The notes under the pieces: generated by a model
The model's input: the letters and a program-made list of their open reading frames with translations, nothing else
Database searches by the model: none
What the model was told of the DNA's origin: nothing
Translations under genes and position numbers: made by a program
In this document: positions 1 to 12,100 of the stretch, piece by piece
Position numbering within the stretch: the stretch's first letter is position 1
Layout of the letters: every line of letters begins with the position of its first letter
NCBI RefSeq assembly: GCF_037975245.1
Contig: NC_092578.1
Span: forward strand, 2,367,001 to 2,431,000
Direction: 5' to 3'
Source of the DNA: Apostichopus japonicus
Lineage: Eukaryota; Echinodermata; Holothuroidea; Aspidochirotida; Stichopodidae
Length of the DNA: 64,000 bases

Positions 1-835
1 TAGAGTCCCCCTTGGTATAAGTACCAGTACAAAGTGAATTCCCCTTGGTATGAGTATGAGTTCAAGTAGAATTCCCCTTGGTATGAGTACGAGTACAGGT
101 AGAGTCCCCCTTGGTATGAGTACCAGTACAAGTAGAGTCCCCCTTGGTATGAGTACCAGTACAAAGAGAATTCCCCTTGGTATGAGTATGAGTACAAGTA
201 GAATTCCCCTTGGTATGAGTACGAGTACAAGTAGAGTCCCCCTTGGCATGAGTACGAGTACAAGTAGAATGCCCCTTGGTATGAGTACGAGTACAAGTAG
301 AGTCCCCCTTGGTATGAGTACAAGTAGAATTCCCCCTGGTATGAGTATGAGTACAAGTAGAATCCCCCTTGGTATGAGTACAAGTAGAATTACCCTTGGT
401 ACGAGTACAGGTAGAGTCCCCCTTGGTATGAGTACCAGTACAAAGAGAATTCCCCTTGGTATGAGTATGAGTACAAGTAGAATTCCCCTTGGTATGAGTA
501 CGAGTACAGGTAGAGTCCCCCTTGGTATGAGTACCAGTACAAGTAGAATTACCCTTGGTATGAGTATGAGTACAAGTAGAATTCCCCTTGGTATGAGTAT
601 AAGTACTGTAGAATCCCCCTTGGTATGAGTACAAGTAGAATTACCCTTGGTATGAGTACGAGTACAGGTAGAGTCCCCCTTGGTATGAGTACGAGTACAA
701 GTAGAATCCCCTTTGGTATGAGTATGAGTACAAGTAGAGTCCCCCTTGGTATGAGTACCAGTACAAAGAGAATTCCCCTTTGTTTGAGTACCAGTACAAG
801 TAGAATTCCCTTTGGTTTTAGTGTACTGTAAGTAC
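1..835. repeat. 33-bp minisatellite array (truncated at window start)
   Basis: About 25 head-to-tail copies of a unit built from GAGTAC/AAGTAG blocks followed by a CCCCTTGGT block. Most units are 33 bp, with some shorter variants (about 27 bp). Substitutions between copies are common (GAGTACGAG, GAGTACCAG, GAGTATGAG), and copies decay after about 780. Because the period is a multiple of three, both strands stay open for about 190 codons: an 11-residue repeat of the type MSTSTSRIPLG on plus and one of the type TKGNSTCTHTH on minus. This is an expected by-product of the period, so I do not call a gene. The array continues left of the window. Confidence 0.95.
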
Positions 836-3800
836 AAGTGTATTAAGGTGTTCAATGTATATGAGAATGAGGCCAAGTACTCTTGAGGGAGAGAGGGGGG
901 GGGAAGGATTTGAGTGCACAACTATAGGCAATTATGCTAGACTACCAATTGATGCGAGCATGACTGAGCTCTTACAGGAATATAGTTCTTTACTATGTCT
1001 AATTTAAATTTTATTTTAAAGCGTTGACAAAGTAACTGAGAAGTTTAAGTATAAATTCCAATTTTTCCCTTTGCAAGCAGTTGATGTAATGATGTGATAT
1101 TGATTTCAGATCATGTTGAGGCAATATATTCAACTACTAAATCAATAAAAGTGGGCAAAAGTTCTCTTGACTCTCCAGCTCTTGAGGTGATTTCCAGGTC
1201 ATATATTTTTTAAATTAAACTGACAGTAGTAGTTGTAGATAATTTATTCAAAGTATGTCCTATGGCTGTGATTATCACACCCAGCAGAGGACACTTGGGC
1301 TGACCCCATCTTGGGGATATTGATGGCTCAGTTTGAAGAACACAGAACAGTTTAAACTTTTTTAAATTTTTTTTTATATGATTATTTTTTATATATATAT
1401 CTTTTAGAACTGCTTAAACTACTGATATAGTTTCCATGATCCCATTCCAACCTAAGTGACTGTGGTAATCTTTCAATATTTTTGGTTTGGATCATTGTAG
1501 AAACATTGGTGTAGGAAATAGATCATGTCACCAAAGTAAATTCACAACGAAAAACAAAAAATGACCGTCACATCTTTTATTTTTATGTTTTGTCTTCTAG
1601 ATAAATATGACCTTGCTTTTAAGGCTGTTGTTGAAAGATGAATGTTATCTGTCCACAGAGAGAAAGAGGTGCAAGATCTAATTATGATAAGTCTTAATTT
1701 TACTGCAAATAAATGATTTTTTTGTATTTATTTCATGCAGACAATCTTAAACAGTGGGGGTTTTTTTCTTCTTTGTCCGATGAGATATTTCATCACATTA
1801 ATTGATCACGAAACAACAAAGAGTCACGCCTGCTTTCTTGTAAGCCTATGAATTATTACTGTCAAGTTACTATCAATGTGCTATATATACAGATATATCA
1901 TTTACCAGAAATCCCCCTCCAAAACTTTACCCGAGAGAGGGGGCGCCCTCTGATCCTGAAAAGTGCCAAACCATTGACATAATTATCCCACTCAAAGGTA
2001 AGGAAATATATTTACTTGTTTCTTATTAAATTAGGAAATAGTAGCATAAATAGTTGCAAAGATGCTCAAATCTTGAAGAGGGTAGGAATGGCAAAGCTTT
2101 GAAGATTTGATGGGTGATATCTGTTGTAACAGTTGGGTAACTGTGTTGATTATAGGAACCAAGTATTTAAGTGGTCATCACTAATATAAAATAATGCCTT
2201 TATGCTAAATTTTAAATAAAATTTCAGAATTTTGATTAGTGTTCACATCAGTTCAGTTCTTATATGATAGAACTTTGAGGTCTATTATACTTGTCAGTTT
2301 AAGAGGTTCTTTTAACGTACATAATGAAAACCTTTCATGTACCTACTGTACCAACTTATTATAATAAACTGTTCAAATTGGAAGACAAGCATAAACAAAC
2401 ATAAAAAGGAAACATATATGCATAAGATAAATTACAAGTGAGGAGAGTTGAGAATAATATTATTTCCAATTTATTCACATACTATTGATTCTTGATATGT
2501 GTACACTGCCATATAAAAAAAAATAGGCATCAATAGAAAAAAAAAATTAAAACTTTTTTATTAAAATTCTTAAAAGAACAAAAAACTGAGATTTTAATGA
2601 GTAAAATTGGGTTATATGATTAAACCAAGTAAAATAGCAAGTATTATAAGTACAGGTTGATGAATGAAATAATAACTTTATAGTTACAGATGAGAAAGAT
2701 TTAGGGTAATTAAGAAAATAATCAAATTAATAAAAACAAAAGGTAAAATTATTGCCTGCATGAGCAAACTAAACTACTTTTTTATTGTTTGGACATTAAT
2801 GCTACATTACTTAATTACTACCAAATTCTTTTCGTTATGACAGATGATCAAAAGAATTAAAATAATATTTTAATCAACCTCAAAGGGTCGACTTTTCTTG
2901 TATGAGCTTGCTAGGATAGAAACAGTAAATTGATTTAAACCTTTAAGTAGATTTTTTTTAAGCTTTCCTAAACTTGAAATGATACATCCTTATCACTGAC
3001 ATTGTGGTAAGCTCCCCTATTGTTTTAGTTGATCTATCTGTTGATTTCTTTGTTCATTTCATTATGATGAGAAAACCAGCATAAGTCGTCTTACATTGCA
3101 AGAAGTTCAGTATTAAATACGATCACCTTTTCCTAAGCACTTCTGCCAATACAATATATTTGTTTTGTGTTTGAATTTGAGCAAATATGTTACTTTTTCC
3201 CCAAAATGTCGTAGTATTTTTATAAGTGTAAATGTACTGTGCAAAGCTAAAGGCCAACAAGACAGCAATATTGCTAATGTGCATGGTCACTGTGAATCCT
3301 GCTATAGTTAAACACATACTAATTACACCCATAGCTGTAAATTTGCAGATGTAGGCATGTAGACCAACTATAGACAGTTTACTTATTTCTTAAAAGTAGT
3401 CAAGTTAACAATCTCTATACTCCTTTTTTTTGTCCATTTAAAGTATATTTTATGGTGTGAAACCTAAAACAATTGAATATTTGTGGTCACTTACCAGTTA
3501 TAAGATTCCGTAAAGGTCTGTCAAAATCCTTACAAAGGAGACTGATTTGATGTTACTCCATAAACATGGAATATATTATTTTCCATTTGTAAAATCCTTT
3601 TCTTGTGAATCTTTAAGAACTTTCACAAGAGAGAAAGATTAAGAACAGATTATCAGACAGCGCGAGAGAACATACTCCCAGTCGAAGAAAGTTTCTCACG
3701 CACTTACACTCTTTGAGTAGTCAGTAGTCTGAGTTTACCCAACACGCTCACTCACTTAACGTTAAAAAACATTATATATCACTCACAGGTTTTCTTAGTA

Positions 3801-4295
3801 CACAGCTGAACTTTTTTGAAACAACTCCACCACTCACTCCATGAATGGCTTAAAAAGAAATATTAAAAAGTTGAGGTTCTTGAACCTAAAAAGAGTGGTT
3901 AATACAGTCAAGCCAGTACAAGGTCATTCTTACTCTACTTTCACTGGTAACTCTGCGTCACCGTAACCTGCTACAAACTAATGACTCTTTTATCCAATCA
4001 AAGTTCTCCATGGGTTCATTTAGAGACACTGCACTAACAATTTTTGGGGTTCTCTCTCAAATCAAGATTGGCACTACCCAAAAAAAAAGAAAGCAGTGTC
4101 CCCTTAGATAACCACCATTGAAACAGTTTGAAACTTTTTGTTATCAGGAATGAATTACACATTTTTTTGTCACACAATGTTTTAGAGTAAGGAATTTAAG
4201 CAAATTGATAACATACTCCAATATCATAGTTCAAAGATGAAACAAAAGGAGAAAGAAAGGGGAAACCCAGATTTTATTTGTCTTATCTTGATATG

Positions 4296-4350
4296 AGGAA
4301 GGGAAGAGAAGAGGGGGGTGGGAGGTGGGGGGGGGGGTGAGGCGTGGTGG
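4296..4350. repeat. purine/G-rich low-complexity tract
   Basis: GA-rich DNA followed by an uninterrupted run of 11 G (4327-4337). Simple sequence with no coding meaning. It could form G-quadruplex or triplex structures. Confidence 0.8.
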
Positions 4351-7300
4351 ACTGAGATGGGAAGGAAGAAGACCAGATTTATCCACTATGGAAGCTTAAT
4401 TGTGGAAGTGGCAATTAATGTTTAATTGTCATTTAAATTGGTATTTATCTGATACTTTTTTTATAGTTTAAAATTTTCAGTGCTTTTTCATGATAAATAT
4501 CTGAGCTAGTGAACTGTTTGAGATAGAATTAACAATTGTTATTAGAATAACAATGGAGATTAGGATATATGTAAGCATTGAGAAAATAGACCAATATAAT
4601 AAGTCCCTGATTGTTGCTTTAAACTGTCTGGTCTAAACTGAGGATGGCCATCACTATTAAATTAAGTTTGTTCACCTTCTTTCATAAATATTTCTATTTT
4701 TCTTGAGTAGTAATCGACTTATTATTGCTTAAATTCGAACCCAAAAAATAAATATTTTTATATGATACTTTTGCAAATATCTTCCATCACTATGGCTTTC
4801 ATGAATTGCCTTCTTGCATAGATAGATGTTCATGTTGTTCTTTCCTTGAGATAAATTGTTTAATTGAATTAAAATCATTTAATTTGAAACATTGCATCCC
4901 TAATTTATAATATCTCTAACATTCCACATGTTCAGAATCTTCAAACTTTCTCTGATTGCAATTCTTCAAGTAGCTATACTCATAATTTTTTATTTTGTTT
5001 TTTTGTTGTTGTTTCAGAATTTGTTATAATAATTTGGTATGTAAAAGGAACAGTAATAACAGTATGGTTGGGGAAGGGGGAGGAGGGCCTTTCTCAATAT
5101 TGCTAGAGATTTACACCAGAGGTTGAGAATTTCAGAAGTTTCAGTTGAATCTGTCGTAAAGTTGGGTTGGTGGGTGGGCCAGTAGGGAGGGATAGGCCTG
5201 GAAGTAGGGGTGAGGCAGGACAAGGAAAGGGGGGAGGGATGGGAAGAGGGAAGAATGAACATCTAAGACAGTGTCTTGTCAGACTTGGATATTCCTGACA
5301 GTGCAAGTCATGAGTTTAACTGTTCAAGTATTTTTAATTTGAAACAGACCAGGGAAAGTTGTTGACCTTAGATTAATCAACAGAATACCTTTTGAGTTTG
5401 CCTCTAACAATTAATTTTATTCATTTCTAAGTTACAACATTTTTCAGCATTAAATGAAATCAGTACATACTTGCTATATATTATGGAATATTTAAGTATT
5501 AAAAGAACACTAAAACTTTGATCAAAATTCAATCCTGTTTAATAATCCTGTTACAAGTTACTGATCAGCTAAAACATATCACTTTTAGGAAAATCTTCCT
5601 TTAAAATACTAAAATATTACTAGTGATAATAACAATAGTTACACCTATTACATATCAAAAATTATTCAATAAATTACACGAATCATTATTCTTTCTTGCC
5701 TGTGATAAGATTCATCATGTAATGATAATTTAAAATCCCAGTAGAGCCTAAAATAAATTTGTTGGAAGGAAGAAAAGAAAAACCTCTTTGCTTTCTTTGT
5801 ATAGAGTAGTTTCATCATTTTTATTGAGACTTTTTCTTACTAATATTTAAGATTTAATCAACCTCTTATAGTTCTCTATTTTGAATACAGATCAACAGCA
5901 TTAATAAATGTTTAAACTCTATACACTTATAGTACACTATATCACCAATTATTTGTTATTTTTAAAACAAATGTTATTTTTGCTTTTTCCAAAAACACAG
6001 AAACTTAAAAATTGTCTGGATAACTTGATTATTATTATTATTACTATTTTTTCTTTGTACAGCTCCTGAAATGACCAAAAGTATGTTACATGTAAATTTT
6101 CAAGTATTTTCAATGATCTAGAAATATGTCAGTTCAATACAAACTTTCCTCCCTCAAAAAAAAAAGAAAAGAATAAAAATGCTAGCCCGCTGTGATTAAG
6201 TACTTGGAACTTTTGAAAGACTTTTGTGATCATTTTTTATAAACAAAAGTAAACCTTCTTTATACCAAATATTACTTTTGTATGTTTTTTATTGGCATTA
6301 TCTTAACTTACTTTTACAGTGCTTCAGTGCTCTAGTGTTAGCTCCAATGCCAATAACAGAAATTTTTGATGTAATGCTTAAGCAGTTATTGATTTTTTTC
6401 TCTTTTTTTGTTGTCACTTATAACTCCTAGACATACACCTCCTACCCCACCCCCCAAAAACTACCAAATAAAGACATTTTCAATGGATGCATAATTTCAT
6501 CCACAAAAATGGAGTGATTTACTTTTTGACACAAAACCCATCACAAGAGATTTAAAGTTGATAGTTAACTTATTGAATATTTGAAAGTAGTATGGAGAGT
6601 GTCACTCCACAATACACCCTGTAGTTATAGTTCTGCTGTAATACAAGATTACAAGAGATATCTAGGCATGTTATCACAAATGCCAGCAAGCATGTCTGAG
6701 TAAATTATTCACTCTTTGTATATCTACTCTATATTTCTTCCAGTCATTCACTTGAAGGATCGTGAGCAATTTCTACGTGTCTTTGTTTGAAATACCTTCG
6801 TGAAAGCTGCATTATTTTTTGTAGTTGTGGCTTCAGTAAACCAAATGCTACGCTATGTATTCCTTAATGGTGGTGCTCTTCTGGTTCTAATATTAGCAGC
6901 TTTTTTTGTTGTTGAACAACTAAGGGTTTGGTAGATTTTTCCATAATATCTCAATCTCCTCCCATGCTCCTCATGTACTTGTTAAAAAATTTCATTATTA
7001 ACAGAATTATCAGTTCTAGACTTACTGTAGTGTGCTGTAGAATACAGCCTCTAATACTGACCGCATATGGGATTAGAGGGAGTTATGATTATTAAAGACT
7101 ATAGGCTTAGTATTACAGCTACTAATTAATTATGTAGAATCAGCTTTGATTTAGCCCAGATTTTCAAGTTGGCATTCTAGCAGTTACCTACCTAAGCCAT
7201 CATCCGTACAAGTTAATATCGTGATGCTTATAACACGGCGAAATAGAGTAACTAATGTATCGTGGTCTTGGTCTACCAAAGTAAATTACATTCTTACATC

Positions 7301-8647
7301 CTTTCAAGTTTGTTACATATTTATTTATTGTGAGGCCTGCAAAGTTTCATTCTTGCTATGACTAGTTTTAGGCCACTTACATTGATTTATGATGAAGCTA
7401 ATGGTGTAATAGGCGGCATACCATCAGAAAGCAGCATGTGTTCAGAATAAACAGAATGCTTAAAATGTATACAATATTTCTTGCCTTTCTTCAACACTTC
7501 AAAACCTGAAGGTTACTTAAATTGTAGCATCGAAAACAGAAAGTTAGATCTTCATCAAATGACAAAACGAGATAAAGAAAACCAGCCGCAGAAAATCGGC
7601 AGGTGATAACTCCCTTTCTGACAACTCGATCGTTTTAAATTTCAGGTTTGTCTGTATTATGCTGCCATACTGTCACAAACAAATAAAATCTGTTCTGGCA
7701 TCTCAAGGCAACCATTTTGTGAGAGCAAAGTATGAAGTTTTTAACTCACCGTTTCGTCAATTTGTAACTTGCTCTGAGGCAACTGAATCAGGGCACAAAC
7801 GGAACCTCTTCCACAACTTCTAGTTTAGTGAGGGAAGTTTAAGACAGAGAAAGGAATAAATACAAGAGCAGTTTCTGTACAACCTTTAACCTCCCAGGGG
7901 GTGGAATTCTGGTCAGCCATTGCTCACGTCACTAACAGCCATGCAAATCACCCTGCATTGGGGGCTTCCACTTCTGACAAAAGGGGATGAGCACTTTCAT
8001 TTCACTTAAATCATTAATCTTACTTACAATATCTTTCTAAGATGTTCAATTCTTACAGTTTTGATTTAAATAATTGCATGTTTAGGATGGCCACCCGACG
8101 TTACTTTACACCCCATTAGAAATAAGAGATGATTTTGCTGCTATCTGTGGTTTTTCACCTCCACTCAGTCTGTGAGACTACCGTCACAGCCATGAATCTA
8201 TTGTCTGCCCTAACTAGAGAGTGAGAGCTCCCAATAGAAGGGATTGATCCATGTCCTCATTTCAATGAAAAAACATGAAATGAAAAAAGAAAGAAAAGGG
8301 ACTTAGATATTTCTTAGCTTACTAGTATGCCTTTTTTAATCTTTTGATAATTTGAAGGGTTTCATTTAACTGATCTATAAACCTCCAATGAAGTTTAATC
8401 AATTGACATATCATTGTTGTTGATAATCAGAATCTCCCAATAGTCTAATATGCCGAGACGTTACCGATATCGGTACAAGTCAATTTCATTATTGTAAGAT
8501 CCACTCCGAAGCTCCCTGGCAGTAATATGCTTTCCAGCTTCACACTGACTGTGCATGTTACCTTCTGGGCAGCAGTCCCACTGTTCACAGCCATATTTTT
8601 TGACAACTGGCATCTTCTTTGAAAACATAATTGAATCTAGGCTCCTC

Positions 8648-8663
8648 TTGTTGTTGTTGTTGT
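8648..8663. repeat. (TTG)n microsatellite
   Basis: Five TTG units lie just downstream, in transcript sense, of the P450 stop codon, so probably in the 3' UTR or flank. Confidence 0.8.
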
Positions 8664-8802
8664 TTTTCTCTTTGATTTGTAAGTACTAGTGTCTCTTCTG
8701 TTTAAAGTGTGTGATATATATGTTAATATTAAATCAAATATTATTTTATCCTTGTTAATCAAAAATGAGGAGTAGTACATAAGTAAGTCTTGGATTCTTT
8801 GC

Positions 8803-9134
8803 TCATACATCCCGTCTTCGAGCTATGATCTTGTACGGTTTAGGAATGAGAGAAAACATCGCCTCGCCCTCCAAGTCTGCTTCTACATCTTCAGGTAGTT
8901 CAAAAGTAAACTTTTGTAGGAGGGTCCCTAGGAGTACCAGAAGTTCGGCCTGTGCGATCGTCTGTCCCATACACCGCCTCTGTCCCGTTGAGAAGGGCAT
9001 GAAGAAAGGGAAGTCGCTCAAACCGCGTAAGTGCCCCTCCGGAGTAAGAAACCTCTCTGGCATGAATTCATGTGGTTCATCCCAGTACTGTTCGTTATGG
9101 TGAATTGCCCAAAAGTTGGCCATTACTTGCGTTC
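8803..9134 (-). CDS. P450 terminal exon (gene exon 5): PERF, heme loop, C-terminus
   Basis: 332 nt coding residues 382-491 and the TGA at 8805-8803. The acceptor is CTTCTCTTCACACAG. Motifs in order: ANFWAIHHN, the PERF box (407-410), the heme-binding loop FSTGQRRCMG with Cys436 as thiolate ligand, the L-helix, and a C-terminal strand ending ARRRDV. The frame is open upstream of the acceptor to 9399, but that part is AT-rich intron and not protein-like. Confidence 0.95.
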
Positions 9135-12100
9135 CTGTGTGAAGAGAAGCAAAAAAAAAAAATTCAATAAATGAAAAAAATAGGAAAAATTCAGTAGTTA
9201 AACATTGACAAAAGTTATTATCTTGATCAACAAACATTTCACTGTGTTTTTTGTTAAAAATTGGATTACAAGCTGACATAAAATGATCTGGCCAGGCATT
9301 AGAGACAAAAGTATGGTCTATGAAAACTGTAACATAGCATTGTGAGAAAGCTTTTAAAAATGGATCAAAACTACTCTTAAATTCTGGAAATGAACACAAT
9401 CTGTGTTCATAGTCCTACAGACTTCCTTAAAGATTATACTGAAACTCAAAAGCAGAAGTTTGGAGTTAAAGATAACTTCCCAAAGCTAACAAAACCTGTG
9501 AATCTCTCAAAACTATTGCTTCTGTCTCGTGTTTGTTGCCCAGTCTTTCCTCAAATGTCAAAGTGCAGTGAACTGAGAAAACAGTTTCCTCTTTCTTGGA
9601 AAATGTCCCCGTTTGCCCTCTCACACCCACAACATACCCTGTTGTATTCCAATTCCTATTGGCTGCGGCCGTCACGACGATTCATTTCCGCATTTGACTT
9701 ACACTGCAGCACACAGACTCCCGCAGAGATAATACCGTGCCGAAAAATTGATTTATATGTCTTTTTTTCTTGTGCGGCACGTGTCGGCGTGTTCTGATAA
9801 TACACTACTACTACAGCGTTGCGGAATTTTCTTCATATTTGAACAAAATATTGTTTTCTTAAAAATTAGTCTATCTTTTGCTCTGTGTCTTATCAGAGTT
9901 TCAGTGTTATGATTTGAATTAATGATATCTGAGAGCAACAATGTGGAATAACCTTACTGTTTTGTGCCAACGAGAGTTCTCGCAGGATTATTGTTGGAGC
10001 TGTGTTTGGTCAAGATAAGTTCATTAAGATATGAGAGGAATTTTTGCTCATAGTTCAAAACCGTACCAAATTGTGAGAGCATAACAGGGAGTGAAAAGAA
10101 ATGAGAGATCAATCCTGGGTGAATGTTCTATAGGGAGAGAAGGCTGATTTTGTTTATCAGAGTTCAAAGACCTTTCACAGTGGCTTACTTTTTCACATGT
10201 TTGAGAATAATATTTAGAGGACAGTTGTATGTCTTTGCTTGGTTCCAAAAATTTAGTGAAATGTTTGTTTCTAAATTAAATTATAAAACCAAACAGGTGG
10301 GAGACTGTTTATGTGTTTCATTAAGAAAATGACAAAAAAGCAAAGAAGTCACTTTTATAATGCCATTTTTTTAGCTATGGAAACTGAGAACCTTGAGAAG
10401 TAAGGAAAACAATATACACTTATTTTTGATATTAAACCCATACTTTTTATTTTTGAAAATTAACACAAAATGTAGGAATTTGTTGCTGTGTTATAATAGG
10501 TAAGATATTCATAGATGGCTTGGATTAATTCATGTTGTGGGTATTTATGTACCTTAATATTTTTCTTTCATTTATGTCATTTTCTGTCATATTTCTCTCT
10601 TGGATAAGATTTGTTTGTAAATTTTCTCATGTACTTCTCTTGTACTCATTGCATAACAAATTAACCTTCATATTGGGATGGTAACAAACCGTCAGTCTTC
10701 TTAACAATTATCTTATCACTTACCTGTCCACACACAACCACTGTACTAATTTAATCTGTACCTTAATACATTATCTGTATACAAACAACACCAAAGTATA
10801 CAGTTGCATTGTATGTCTTGTAGAAAAATCTCCATGTTAAGCTGTGGGCATGATTCCATGCAATTTACTGTGATATAAGTGTTATGATGGTTTAGGTACC
10901 AGAAGATATTACAAGCTTACTTAGTATGCCACATGTAGGGTAAATCTTGCCTGTTGATACTAGAAATAACTGAGATCTAGGTGTGACCTCAAATTACCCA
11001 CTTGACCCCTTCATGTAATTAGTTTAGTAGCCCACAGATATTTTTAATAAACCACCAGTTGCGTGACTTTTTCGTGTTCAGATGAGAAAGTAAGGTAACA
11101 CTATTGACTGTCCCCCCGCCATTGTAACATTACTGTGTGGTTAATATGTACTGATGTAAGTTCATGTTTAGAAACTGCATGAATATATATAACTTCATGG
11201 AGCCATTCCCACATTGTTCCCAATATCTTGAATTTGACAACAAATGGAAAGACAGACAAACAAACAACAACAGCCTTTTTATTCACAGTTTATCTGTCAG
11301 TTTGACCTTCATATTTATTCATTACATATATTAACTTCTTGGGAAAATAAAAAAAAGTAAAAACTTAAGGTGAAGGTCGTTTGAGTATGTTATGGAACTA
11401 TTATAACATTTTTAAAAGTTTCAGCAGATTTCACTCTGTGTGAATTCTATGAAGTTTTTTTTATTTAGTTGGAAAAGTCTCAATTAATAAACTTTGACTG
11501 GTTTATAATTTCATCCTCAATGTCCTTGTATCCGGTGTAGCCTAGGATTGTTGTCTCTACGATAAAAGTATAATACTGTAGGTTTAGACTAAAGGTTGAT
11601 CTTTACCTAAGAGGGCAGCAGATCATTTACAGTTGTATGTTAAGCATATGTTGTACCTGACTTCATTTCCATTGATTATATAGTCAATGAAGTTTCTGTG
11701 TGTGAGTTAAGTCTCTTTTAGTGAATGAATAACATTTAATTTTATTTTTATCTGGTCGAATATATACACTACTAATTGATGTTCTTTTATTTTTATAATG
11801 GCGTCTGGTTATGTCCTTTCCCGCAGTAATTATTCACACAGGTTTTAGATAAAAGACCTGTTTGATATCTGCTAAAGATGTTTATTTAACACATTGAGTT
11901 GTAGTCAAGGGTTGTTTCCATGGTTTACACAGAGGGCGCTGTCATATCAACTAGGAAATAGGTTAGTCTTCAAATTTATGAAGCAGATTTTCACACTCTG
12001 ACTTGTTTTTTCCCATATGAAATGATATGATTCATATGTAAATATCTGCAATACATCTTTGCACTTGAACAGCAATTCCTCATTTTGTATTGCATTAGAC

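Larger units (their letters stand above)
836..8802. other. gene-free AT-rich stretch
   Basis: No open frame resembling a known protein was found on either strand. The stretch holds homopolymer A and T runs, short TA-rich microsatellites (about 1390-1400), a GGCGCC-centred near-palindrome at about 1930-1945, a purine/G-rich tract near 4300, a G-rich stretch at 5070-5250 and a perfect 14-bp palindrome TACCGATATCGGTA near 8464. The last few hundred bases, read on the minus strand, are the expected 3' UTR of the P450 gene. Possible ATTAAA poly(A) signals on the minus strand lie at 8394-8399 and 8335-8340; I could not fix the end of the transcript. Confidence 0.6.

Noticed and set aside
62-634. 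190-codon frame on minus in the left minisatellite
   Set aside because: An automatic result of a 33-bp period without stops; no independent coding sign.
3702-3778. TATATAA, initiator-like TCAGACT and GTAAGT on minus
   Set aside because: TATA to initiator distance is near 48 bp, too long, and no downstream exon was found.
9135-9399. Upstream extension of the terminal P450 exon
   Set aside because: The frame is open, but the acceptor CTTCTCTTCACACAG at 9135 and the loss of P450 similarity upstream show it is intron.
9697-9760. TATAAAT plus GTAAGT on minus as a nested promoter
   Set aside because: The implied first exon is only about 24 nt and both motifs are common by chance.
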